NCBI GenBank assembly: GCA_013289785.1
Contig: JABCZE010000080.1
Coordinates: 1 to 6,988, forward strand
Source: Vulcanimicrobiota bacterium
Lineage (GTDB): Bacteria > Vulcanimicrobiota > Vulcanimicrobiia > Vulcanimicrobiales > Vulcanimicrobiaceae
Reading direction: 5' to 3'
DNA: 6,988 nt
Numbering within the stretch: position 1 is the first letter of the stretch; the number at the start of each line of letters is the position of its first letter. Under the pieces are notes generated by a model. The model saw nothing but the letters and a program-made list of their open reading frames with translations. It had not been told where the DNA came from and did no database searches. Positions 1 through 6,009 of this stretch are shown here, piece after piece. A program made the position numbers and the translations under genes.

Positions 1-36
1 GGGTTGCCGAGAGTGGCTGAGTAAGCGGCCTTCTGC

Positions 37-69
37 AAACTAAAGGGCGGCGCCTTGGCACCGCCCCTT
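37..69 (-). terminator. Intrinsic terminator of the FecR/DUF6600 gene
   Basis: On the minus strand, 29 nt past the stop codon of the FecR/DUF6600 gene, the arms GGGCGGTGC (66-58) and GCGCCGCCC (53-45) form a 9-bp stem. The stem has one U-G wobble and a CAAG tetraloop. It is followed at once by the U-rich tract TTTAGTTT (44-37). A GC-rich stem, tight loop and U tract placed just after a stop codon is the standard form of a rho-independent terminator. The tract is interrupted by AG, so efficiency may be moderate. Nothing further can be supported in 1-36. Confidence 0.75.
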
Positions 70-94
70 CCGAGGTTATCTGGCGACCCTGCCG

Positions 95-2194
95 CTAGTG
101 CGGGGGACGGCCGCCGCCCCCATGACCGCCACCGCCGCCTCCCGAGGAGTGCGGTGCCGACCCGCCGCCAGATCCGTGCGGGTACGATGGCGCGGACGGA
201 GCTGACCCGCGCGAGTATGACGGATACGAGCTATGCGAGTACGACGGATACGAGCTATGCGAGTACGACGGATACGAACTGTGCGAGTACGATGGATACG
301 AACTATGCGAGTACGACGGGTACGAACTGTGCGAGTACGAGGGATACGATGGATACGAGCTATGGGTATACGCTCCACGATCGCGATCGCCGTAGGTAAC
401 GGGTACCGAGGCGCTCCCACGCTGGTTGGAGTACCGGCTCCACGAGTTCGATGCCGGCCGCTCTTCGCGCGAGCCTTCGCTTGTGCTCGGCGCGCGCTCG
501 CCCTGTGCAGACCGCTCGGACGCGGCGTTCTCGCGCGACGAACCGCGAGACTCATCGAACCGCTCCCACGTCTGGTTGGGCTCGCGTTCGCTTGTGCCAG
601 TCTCAGTCGTGCGAGCCTCGTTCGTGCGAGCCTCGGTTGTGCGAGCCTCGCCGGTATGGCTCTCCGTGCGACCCTGGACCGTGTTGGTCTCGTGAGTTAC
701 CGGCGCGCTTTCGCGTCCGGTGTTGGCGTGAATCGCTCCCTCGACGGACCTCTGCTGACCAGCGAAGGAGTTTCGTGAGGCCAGCGCTCGATTCGATGCG
801 AATCGAGGCGAATCGAAGGCCTTCGAGAATGCGACCGGGCTGTTGGGCGTCCGCCCGAAGCCGAGATTGTCTCGGCTCGGAGTGACGGGGACCGCACCCC
901 GGATCGTTCCGACCTTACCGGCGTTCTGCGACGTCACGGCGACGTTATGCGAGAAGTTGCCGTGCTCGAAGTTTCCTCGGAGCGTCCCGCTGCCGCCGCC
1001 ATGGCCGAAGTTCCGATAGACGTTACGGATATTCGTAACATTCACGACCCGCGTTCCCCAGCCACGGTAGCCACCGTAACTCCCATATCCCCAGCCCGCG
1101 CCTCCCCAGGCCCAGCCGGGATACCACGGATAGAAAGCCTCGAAGGGAGCTAGCGGGCACCAACCGATGCCGCCGTAACCGAAGCCGCCAAAACCGACGC
1201 CGATGCCGACGCCGCCGCCCCAGCCATAGAAGCCAACCAGGGCCGGAGCCCAGACCGGCGCGTACGAGTAGGCCGGCGGATACCACGCCCAGCCATAGCC
1301 GTTCGCCCAGAACCAGCGACCGTAATGATAGGGAGCCCATCCCCACGGCTCGGCACCGACCCAAGTCCAGCCATAGCCGCCTTCCCAGGCCCACGAACCA
1401 TCTCGATAGGGAGCCCAGTCGGCCGGCTCGTCGGGAACCCAGACCTGACCGTACCCAGCGACGTCCTGCCAGTCGCCGTACTGATCGAGGTTGTCGTAGC
1501 CGGCGATCGTGGGGCTCAAGTTGGGGCTCGCGTTGAGCGCCGTCGTCATCGTTTCGTCGCGCTTTGCGTTAAAGTCATCGAAGGAGTCGAACCCGACTTC
1601 CGACCTCCAACTGATCGACGGACTCGAGGCGGAACCGCGAGCGACCAGCGTTCTGCCCGGGCTGAGATCATAGGTATGGTCGGGTGTGACGACCTGCGCG
1701 TTTCCACGCCGGGCCGTCACCCACGTCGAGCCGTCGCGGTTGACCGTAACTCGATAATCGCCGGCGTCTTGCGAGCGAACGCTTACCGACGGGGTGTCGA
1801 CTTGAAACGGCTGATCGCCGTGAACGATGCCGACCTCGACCGTCCCGTCGGCCAACTGGACCGCCCGGTTGTTCGGATCGTTGTCGGTGATACGCGCCTG
1901 CACGTTGCCGCCGAGCCGAACGGCGGTCTCACCGTCGAACTGCAGCTCGGCCCGCGAGGTGCCGCCTGTCGAGAGGTAGTCGCCGGGAAGAAGGGGCCCG
2001 TTGACGACGGCGGTCGTTTGGGTGTTGCTGTCGCCGCGCTGGACGACCACGTCGCCTTGAACGACGCTAACCCTGGCGACGCCAGGGCCATTGTTGTCCG
2101 GCGCCTGCTCGGCCGAGGCCGGCAGCGTGCTACTAAGGGTCGCCCCGACCAGGGCAGCCCCCGTAATGAAGCTTGTGAACCACTTGAACGTCAT
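95..2194 (-). CDS. Exported FecR-domain / DUF6600-type protein with low-complexity repeat tail
   Basis: This 699-residue protein is probably secreted or envelope-associated; its function is unknown. I chose the ATG at 2194 because it starts directly at a Sec signal peptide (MTFKWF, hydrophobic core, cleavage after ASA near residue 28) and has AGGAG and GAGGG purine tracts upstream. The frame is open 17 codons further, to 2245, but that extension would spoil the signal peptide. Residues about 40-130 look like a FecR domain (GDYLSTGGTSRAELQF...). Residues about 240-330 carry repeated Trp-rich motifs (WAPYRDGSW, EPWGWAPYHYGRW, GYGWAWYPP) typical of DUF6600 proteins. A Gly/Tyr/Trp-rich stretch follows to about 400. 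After that come Thr/Glu/Arg-rich low-complexity sequence with a pentapeptide repeat (about 515-530), Ser-Tyr-Pro octapeptide repeats (about 611-661) and a Gly/His tail. FecR domains are often anti-sigma partners, but no FecI sigma factor or TonB receptor gene is adjacent and there is no cytoplasmic anti-sigma segment. An envelope structural or binding role is therefore more likely. The family call is firm; the role is not. Confidence 0.9.
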   Translation of the reverse strand: MTFKWFTSFITGAALVGATLSSTLPASAEQAPDNNGPGVARVSVVQGDVVVQRGDSNTQTTAVVNGPLLPGDYLSTGGTSRAELQFDGETAVRLGGNVQARITDNDPNNRAVQLADGTVEVGIVHGDQPFQVDTPSVSVRSQDAGDYRVTVNRDGSTWVTARRGNAQVVTPDHTYDLSPGRTLVARGSASSPSISWRSEVGFDSFDDFNAKRDETMTTALNASPNLSPTIAGYDNLDQYGDWQDVAGYGQVWVPDEPADWAPYRDGSWAWEGGYGWTWVGAEPWGWAPYHYGRWFWANGYGWAWYPPAYSYAPVWAPALVGFYGWGGGVGIGVGFGGFGYGGIGWCPLAPFEAFYPWYPGWAWGGAGWGYGSYGGYRGWGTRVVNVTNIRNVYRNFGHGGGSGTLRGNFEHGNFSHNVAVTSQNAGKVGTIRGAVPVTPSRDNLGFGRTPNSPVAFSKAFDSPRFASNRALASRNSFAGQQRSVEGAIHANTGRESAPVTHETNTVQGRTESHTGEARTTEARTNEARTTETGTSEREPNQTWERFDESRGSSRENAASERSAQGERAPSTSEGSREERPASNSWSRYSNQRGSASVPVTYGDRDRGAYTHSSYPSYPSYSHSSYPSYSHSSYPSYSHSSYPSYSHSSYPSYSHSSYPSYSRGSAPSAPSYPHGSGGGSAPHSSGGGGGGHGGGGRPPH
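213..368 (-). repeat. 24-bp tandem repeat encoding a Ser-Tyr-Pro octapeptide
   Basis: Five full 24-bp units occur at 213-236, 237-260, 261-284, 285-308 and 309-332, followed by a variant unit to about 368. On the minus strand each full unit encodes the same eight residues, a rotation of HSSYPSYS. The units differ at several bases (TCA/TCG, TAT/TAC, CCG/CCA, CAT/CAC, AGC/AGT), and every difference I find is synonymous. The unit is exactly 8 codons, so copy-number change would keep the frame. The repeat lies in the low-complexity tail of the FecR/DUF6600 protein. Confidence 0.93.
609..653 (-). repeat. 15-bp tandem repeat encoding a Glu-Ala-Arg-Thr-rich pentapeptide
   Basis: Three 15-bp units at 609-623, 624-638 and 639-653 share the core GTGCGAGCCTCG and vary in the last three bases. 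Read on the minus strand they encode the series GEARTTEARTNEARTTE in the Thr/Glu-rich linker of the FecR/DUF6600 protein. A degenerate fourth unit may lie just before 609. The repeat is in frame and probably a product of local slippage. Confidence 0.8.
787..826. repeat. Nested inverted repeats within the FecR/DUF6600 coding region
   Basis: The arms CTCGATTCG (787-795) and CGAATCGAG (799-807) are perfect 9-bp inverted repeats around a 3-bp spacer. The 3' arm is partly duplicated as a tandem copy, GCGAATCGA (808-816). This runs into a perfect 14-bp palindrome, TCGAAGGCCTTCGA (813-826). All of it lies in coding sequence for the segment around KAFDSPRFASNR. It may be chance within GC-rich low-complexity DNA, a protein-binding site or an mRNA hairpin. 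Confidence 0.6.
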
Positions 2195-2331
2195 CGTTGT
2201 CTTTGCCCTCGCTCCTATTGAAACCGAATAGACGAAACAAAGCATCGAGCCACGATTAGCTTCACATTAAGCTCGCGTGAGAGGGTCCAGCTTTTCGTCG
2301 GTTAACTGAATGCGCTGGAGGTATCAAGAAA
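2195..2331. promoter_or_regulatory. Divergent intergenic region between the FecR/DUF6600 gene and the HiPIP gene
   Basis: This 137-nt non-coding gap separates two divergent start codons, so promoters for both genes are expected here. On the plus strand, GGAGG at 2317-2321 lies 10 nt before the HiPIP ATG at 2332. On the minus strand, AGGAG (2216-2212) and GAGGG (2210-2206) lie 17 and 11 nt before the ATG at 2194. The gap is visibly more AT-rich than its flanks around 2217-2273. I could not find a convincing -35/-10 pair with normal spacing on either strand, so no promoter coordinates are given. Confidence 0.55.
2258..2273. repeat. Inverted repeat in the divergent intergenic region
   Basis: AGCTT (2258-2262) and AAGCT (2269-2273) form a perfect 5-bp inverted repeat around a 6-bp AT-rich spacer (CACATT). 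An outer GAGC (2247-2250) and GCTC (2271-2274) also match each other in inverted orientation. The size and symmetry suit a dimeric repressor operator between divergent genes. Five-bp arms can easily arise by chance, so this is only a candidate. Confidence 0.3.
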
Positions 2332-2610
2332 ATGCGCGAATCTTCCAAGGAGCTCAGCCGAGGTAGATTTCTTTCCGGCGTCGTCGTTCTTCCGGCGCTC
2401 GCCGGACTGGTGCTCACCCAAACGTCCGAGGCCGAGGCCAAAGGCTCCCAGGCCCAGTTCAAATATCAGAAGACGCCCAGCAACGGCAAGATGTGCTCGC
2501 AATGCAAGTTCTTCGTCAAGGGAAGCTCGGCCACGGCAAACGGCAGCTGCACCCTCGTCGCCGGCACGATTAGCCCCAACGGCTGGTGCATCGCCTACGC
2601 GAAGAAGTAG
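2332..2610 (+). CDS. High-potential iron-sulfur protein (HiPIP) precursor
   Basis: This is a 92-residue precursor of a small soluble electron carrier that binds one [4Fe-4S] cluster cycling between the 2+ and 3+ states. It normally acts in the periplasm between a quinol-oxidising complex and a terminal acceptor. The four cluster ligands are Cys55, Cys58, Cys73 and Cys86, within the family hallmarks MCSQCKFFV, NGSCTLVAG and SPNGWCIAY. Residues 1-36 are an export leader: SRGRFLSG, then a hydrophobic stretch (VVVLPALAGLVL) and a likely cut after AEA. Mature HiPIPs receive their cluster in the cytoplasm and use the Tat route. Here the motif reads S-R-G-R-F-L, with Gly where the second Arg of SRRxFLK belongs. 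The mature domain of about 56 residues is at the small end for the family. GGAGG sits 10 nt before the ATG. The gene stands alone, divergent from the FecR/DUF6600 gene, with no cytochrome gene beside it, so its partner is unknown. Confidence 0.93.
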   Translation: MRESSKELSRGRFLSGVVVLPALAGLVLTQTSEAEAKGSQAQFKYQKTPSNGKMCSQCKFFVKGSSATANGSCTLVAGTISPNGWCIAYAKK

Positions 2611-2617
2611 TCTCGCG

Positions 2618-4042
2618 TCAGCGCGCTGGTAAACGCGCCGTCAGGAAGTTCGCAATCCGAGTGGCTGCGGGCGGGTCCATGTTCGCGAGGACGGCAACGA
2701 CATAACCGTCCGCGGGACAAATCTCCAGGTCGCCGTTCATCCCGGGTGCGCCGCCGCCGTGGCCGAAGCAGCGAAGCCCATTGAACTGCTGATCCTCAAA
2801 CCCGTAAGCATAGCGGCCGCCGGCGGGTGTATCGACCTTACCGGTGGTCAACAGCTGCGTGTACCGCGCGTCGAGCAGCTCGTTTTGTTGCAGCGCATTC
2901 GCAAACTTGAGAAGATCGCCGACCGTCGTGTATCCACCGCCGGCCGAGGTTCCGCGATAGGGCAAGGTCTCCGTATTCGGCACGAGCTTACCGTTAGGGT
3001 CGAGCATATAGCCGGTGCTGCGACCGGGAACGGCCTCATTCTCCGGCTCGGACGCCGTTGAAGTCATGCCGGCCGGCGCGTAGATGTGCTCGCGAACGTA
3101 GTCGTAATAGGTCTGCCCGCTGACCTTTTCAATCACCAGTCCGAGGAGAACGAAACCGTAGTTGCTGTACTCCCATTTGCTTCCAGGCGTAAAGGCGAGT
3201 GCTCGCGAGCCGTACCGCTTCTCGTAGTCTTGCAGCGTGCGCAGCTCCAAACGGTGCGCGTCGAAGTCAGGACCGAAGATATCGCCGGTTCCGCCAGTGT
3301 GATCGAGCAACTCGGCGATCGTTACTTGCGCCGCCACGTCCTTGTTCGGATAGTCCGTCAAATACGTGCCCAGCGGCGCGTCGAGATTGATTTTCCCGGC
3401 CTTTGCGAGTTGCAGAATCGATACCGCCGTGAACATCTTGTTCATCGAGCCCATGCGAAAGCGAGTCTCCAACGCGTTGGGGACGTTATGCTCGCGGTCC
3501 GCCAAGCCGTAGGCCCGAGCAAAGACCGGTTGGCCGTCCCGGGCGACGAGCACCGCGCCGGAGAAGCGATCCGCGGCAGTCTCGCTGTCGAGCTTCGAGC
3601 CAAGCGCCGCGATAAGCTCGCTTTGGCTCATCGGCGGCGGAGCTAACTCCGCCGGCGTTGCGATCGCTCGCAGGTCGATGCGTTCGATAACGTACGGCGC
3701 TTTGCTCTGCGTCAACACGGTCATCGTCGCGAACTGTTCGTTCAAAAGGTCTTCGACGGTCGCCACGACTTGCGTCGGTGCCGATGTCACGATCGCGCGA
3801 ACCACGAAGCCGCCAGTCATCTGGCGAAACTGCCAGTCGTCGTCAAGCCGATTGATGGCCGACGGATACCTCGACTTCAAGAAAGCAAGGAACGTCGCGC
3901 GGTCGCCGCTGTCGAAGGCCTGTAACCACCCGACGAGAGCGTGCCCCGCGGGCGTGTCTGGAATCCTCGGCGCAACCGAGGTCGGCGGCGCCACGCCGGT
4001 TGCCAGCGCTAGGACGACGAGAAGGCTAAGGACTTTTTGCAT
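2618..4042 (-). CDS. Exported serine hydrolase, beta-lactamase/class C PBP family, with N-terminal NTF2-like region
   Basis: This 474-residue protein is likely periplasmic. Residues 1-24 are a Sec-type signal peptide (MQKVLSLLVVLALATG) without a lipobox. Residues about 30-130 resemble the NTF2-like domain found before some exported hydrolases (GHALVGWLQAFDSGDRATF, later MTGGFVVR and RIDLRAI). Residues about 145-470 are the serine hydrolase domain. It has nucleophile motif Ser199-Met-Asn-Lys202, Tyr292-Ser-Asn294, the SAGGGYTTVGDLLKF segment (366-380) and the third active-site motif at His428-Gly-Gly. His-x-Gly replaces the Lys-Thr-Gly of true beta-lactamases. This favours a peptidase or esterase, such as a D-aminopeptidase or EstB-like enzyme, over antibiotic resistance. 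The substrate cannot be read from sequence. The start overlaps the end of the slipin gene by 17 nt and has no clear Shine-Dalgarno sequence, so translation is probably coupled. It is the last gene of the minus-strand string. Confidence 0.9.
   Translation of the reverse strand: MQKVLSLLVVLALATGVAPPTSVAPRIPDTPAGHALVGWLQAFDSGDRATFLAFLKSRYPSAINRLDDDWQFRQMTGGFVVRAIVTSAPTQVVATVEDLLNEQFATMTVLTQSKAPYVIERIDLRAIATPAELAPPPMSQSELIAALGSKLDSETAADRFSGAVLVARDGQPVFARAYGLADREHNVPNALETRFRMGSMNKMFTAVSILQLAKAGKINLDAPLGTYLTDYPNKDVAAQVTIAELLDHTGGTGDIFGPDFDAHRLELRTLQDYEKRYGSRALAFTPGSKWEYSNYGFVLLGLVIEKVSGQTYYDYVREHIYAPAGMTSTASEPENEAVPGRSTGYMLDPNGKLVPNTETLPYRGTSAGGGYTTVGDLLKFANALQQNELLDARYTQLLTTGKVDTPAGGRYAYGFEDQQFNGLRCFGHGGGAPGMNGDLEICPADGYVVAVLANMDPPAATRIANFLTARLPAR
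2621..2638. other. Short GC hairpin at the convergent gene ends
   Basis: GCGCG (2621-2625) and CGCGC (2634-2638) can form a 5-bp stem with an 8-nt loop. It straddles the last codons of the serine hydrolase and lies 10 nt past the HiPIP stop. No U tract follows on either strand, so it is not a standard intrinsic terminator. It may still slow transcription from both sides or protect mRNA 3' ends. Confidence 0.3.
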
Positions 4043-4799
4043 CGTCGGCGTTGCGCGCCAAGGCGCGTGCGAGATTCGTGAAGTCCGACGGTATCATCAG
4101 AATCGTGCTTGAGTTATTCTCGGCTCCGACTTCAGAGATCATCTGCAGCCGGCGCAGCTCCAATGAGATCGGGCGCGACTCCATCACGCTCGCAGCTTCG
4201 GCGAGTTTCTGCGACGCCTCGAACTCGGCGTCCGCCTTGATGATTCGGGCGCGGCGCTCGCGGACGGCTTCGGCTTCGCGCGCCATGGCGCGCTGCATCG
4301 ATTCGGGAATCTCGACGTCCTTCATCTCGACCATCGCGACCTTGAGCCCCCAGGCTTCGGTGACTTCGTCGACGATCTCGCAAAGTTTTGAGTTTATCGT
4401 GGTTCGCTCGCGCAGCACTTCATCCAACATGTGCTGGCCGATGATGTTGCGCAGGCTGGTAAGCGCAACCTGGTAGGCGGCATTGCTGTAATCCTGAACC
4501 GCTATGCTCGCCTTTGCCGGATCGACGATCAGATACCACAGAACGGCGTTGACCTTGATCGTCACGCTGTCTTTGGTGATGGTCTCCTGTTGCTCGACGG
4601 TTACGGTCACGGTGCGCAGGTCGACGGTGCGCCCACGCTCGATCAACGGTATCAGGTAGTAGAGCCCGGGGCCCCGGGTTCCAACGTAGCGCCCGAGCCT
4701 GAAGACTACACCGCGCTGGTATTCCTGAGCCACGCGCACGCCACTGAAAAGAATGAGCGCGACGACGATTGCGACGATCACACTTACGGAACCAATCAA
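4026..4799 (-). CDS. Slipin (stomatin/prohibitin-like SPFH membrane protein)
   Basis: This 257-residue protein has an N-terminal membrane segment (about residues 3-22, VSVIVAIVVALILFSGV) followed directly by an SPFH/band-7 domain. Supporting features are the conserved opening EYQRGVVFRLGRY...GPGLYYLIPLIERGRTVDLRT, the segment DSVTIKVNAVLWYLIVDP, LRNIIGQHMLDEVLRERTTIN, and WGLKVAMVEMKDVEIPESMQRAMA. A charged Ala/Glu-rich helix (about 170-210, RERRARIIKADAEFEASQKLAEAA) suits the coiled coil used for ring or cage oligomers. Length and architecture are normal for bacterial slipins. The start is TTG at 4799-4797: no ATG fits in frame, and AAGGAG lies 7 nt upstream. Family members organise membrane microdomains and are often paired with a NfeD gene. 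No nfeD is present here. Instead the gene follows a thiolase by 22 nt and overlaps a serine hydrolase by 17 nt. The exact role is unknown. Confidence 0.93.
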   Translation of the reverse strand: MIGSVSVIVAIVVALILFSGVRVAQEYQRGVVFRLGRYVGTRGPGLYYLIPLIERGRTVDLRTVTVTVEQQETITKDSVTIKVNAVLWYLIVDPAKASIAVQDYSNAAYQVALTSLRNIIGQHMLDEVLRERTTINSKLCEIVDEVTEAWGLKVAMVEMKDVEIPESMQRAMAREAEAVRERRARIIKADAEFEASQKLAEAASVMESRPISLELRRLQMISEVGAENNSSTILMIPSDFTNLARALARNADDAKSP

Positions 4800-4806
4800 T
4801 CGACTT

Positions 4807-4812
4807 CTCCTT
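4807..4812 (-). promoter_or_regulatory. Ribosome binding site supporting the TTG start of the slipin gene
   Basis: On the minus strand AAGGAG (4812-4807) lies 7 nt before the TTG at 4799, inside the 22-nt gap after the thiolase stop. The good match and spacing make TTG the real start, because the next in-frame Met is deep inside the SPFH domain. Confidence 0.75.
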
Positions 4813-4821
4813 CTCGAGCGT

Positions 4822-6009
4822 TCAGAGCACTTCGAATAGCGCGGCGGCGCCCATGCCGCCGCCGATGCACATCGTTACCACGACGTATTTCTCGCCCCGG
4901 CGTTTGCCTTCGATTAGAGCGTGCATCGTCATCCGCGCGCCGCTCATGCCGTACGGGTGGCCGATCGAGATCGCGCCGCCGTCAACATTGAGGCGATCGT
5001 TGGGAAGGCCGAGCGTGTCGCGACAATAGACGGTCTGCACTGCGAAAGCCTCGTTGAGTTCCCACACGCCGATGTCGCCGATCGAAAGGCCGTGGCGATC
5101 GAGCAGCTTGGGGATCGCATACACCGGGCCGATTCCCATTTCGCCCGGTTCGCATCCCGCGACCACGTATCCGCGATACACGCCCAGCGGCTGCAACGCG
5201 CGCGCCTTCGCACTCTCGGCGGACATCACCACGACGGCGGCAGCACCGTCGGAAAGCTGCGATGAGTTACCGGCCGTAATCGTGGTATCGGCAACGCCGG
5301 GGACGGCGCCTTTGAGCGCGGCCAGCCCGGCCAGCGTTGTATCGGGACGATTGCCTTCGTCCTTTCCGAGCTCGACGAGCTCTTCGCGTACGGCGCCGGT
5401 TTCGCGATCTTGCACGTACTTCCACGACGGCATCGGCACGATCTCGGTATCGAAACGTCCCGCCGTCTGGGCGGCAGCCGTGCGCTGCTGGCTCTGCAGC
5501 GCGTATTCGTCTTGACGCTCGCGCGAGACGCCGTACTTCTTCGCGACGAAATCGGCGGTGTACAGCATCGGTTCGTAGAGGTCCGGCGCGTGCCGCAGCA
5601 GCCACTCTTCGGCGAAGAAGTGAAGGTTCAGATCGTTCTGCACCATGCTGATCGACTCGACTCCGCCGGCCACGACGACCTCGGCATTGTCGACGACGAC
5701 GCGCTTGGCCGCCGACGCAATTGCATCGAGCCCCGACGCGCAGTAGCGGCTCACCGTCTGTCCCGAGACGCTGACCGAACAACCGGCCCGCAGCGCGGCC
5801 GTGCGGCCGATATTATTGCCCGTGGCGCCTTCGGGCAGCCCGCAGCCCATGATGACGTCTTCGATTTCCTCCGGCTTAATCGAGGCTCGGTCGATCGCCA
5901 GTTTCACGACGTGTCCCGCCATCGTCGCGCCCGGCGTTTGATTGAAGGCGCCGCGAAATGCGCGGCCGATCGGCGTCCGCGCAACCGAGACGATCACCGC
6001 CTCACGCAT
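4822..6009 (-). CDS. fadA: Acetyl-CoA acyltransferase (3-ketoacyl-CoA thiolase, FadA type)
   Basis: This 395-residue cytoplasmic enzyme cleaves 3-ketoacyl-CoA with CoA to give acetyl-CoA and a shortened acyl-CoA, the final step of beta-oxidation. All catalytic motifs are present. These are nucleophile Cys90 in [12 protein letters not shown], the NEAFAV motif at 319-324, His351 in [16 protein letters not shown], and the acid/base Cys381 in [10 protein letters not shown]. The N-terminus [19 protein letters not shown] is typical of the family, and full length matches the usual 390-400 residues. The ATG at 6009 has AAGGAG 6 nt upstream and overlaps the stop of the upstream dehydrogenase gene by 8 nt (ATGCGTGA). 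The two enzymes of this pathway are therefore co-translated, as expected for subunits of a trifunctional complex. A biosynthetic acetoacetyl-CoA thiolase (AtoB/PhaA type) is the main alternative. Pairing with the dehydrogenase argues for degradation. Confidence 0.94.
   Translation of the reverse strand: MREAVIVSVARTPIGRAFRGAFNQTPGATMAGHVVKLAIDRASIKPEEIEDVIMGCGLPEGATGNNIGRTAALRAGCSVSVSGQTVSRYCASGLDAIASAAKRVVVDNAEVVVAGGVESISMVQNDLNLHFFAEEWLLRHAPDLYEPMLYTADFVAKKYGVSRERQDEYALQSQQRTAAAQTAGRFDTEIVPMPSWKYVQDRETGAVREELVELGKDEGNRPDTTLAGLAALKGAVPGVADTTITAGNSSQLSDGAAAVVVMSAESAKARALQPLGVYRGYVVAGCEPGEMGIGPVYAIPKLLDRHGLSIGDIGVWELNEAFAVQTVYCRDTLGLPNDRLNVDGGAISIGHPYGMSGARMTMHALIEGKRRGEKYVVVTMCIGGGMGAAALFEVL

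Noticed and set aside
1..45. Segment resembling the D-arm half of a class II (Ser/Leu-like) tRNA on the plus strand (GAGAGTGGCTGAGT).
   Set aside because: No anticodon stem with a proper 7-nt loop can be formed, and no T-arm (GTTCGA-type) follows before the coding region. The adjacent hairpin is better explained as the terminator of the minus-strand gene.
213..368. Repeat array considered as a CRISPR array.
   Set aside because: The units are directly adjacent with no unique spacers, and they are in frame inside a protein gene.
378..389. 12-bp palindrome CGATCGCGATCG, containing a HIP1-like octamer GCGATCGC.
   Set aside because: The octamer recurs only rarely in the window and sits in coding sequence for Asp-Arg codons. 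There is no evidence of the genome-wide enrichment seen in cyanobacteria.
233..778. Long plus-strand open frame with an Arg-Ile-Arg-rich repetitive product.
   Set aside because: It is the antisense shadow of the 24-bp repeat and the low-complexity tail. Only the minus-strand reading keeps the peptide constant across repeat units.
1325..2221. 298-codon plus-strand open frame opposite the FecR/DUF6600 gene.
   Set aside because: It is antisense to a clear signal peptide and FecR domain, has no recognisable domain, and is typical of GC-rich antisense frames.
2618..4042. Possible beta-lactam resistance gene.
   Set aside because: The SxxK and YxN motifs are shared with many peptidases and esterases. 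The third motif is His-Gly-Gly instead of Lys-Thr-Gly, so a resistance role is not supported.
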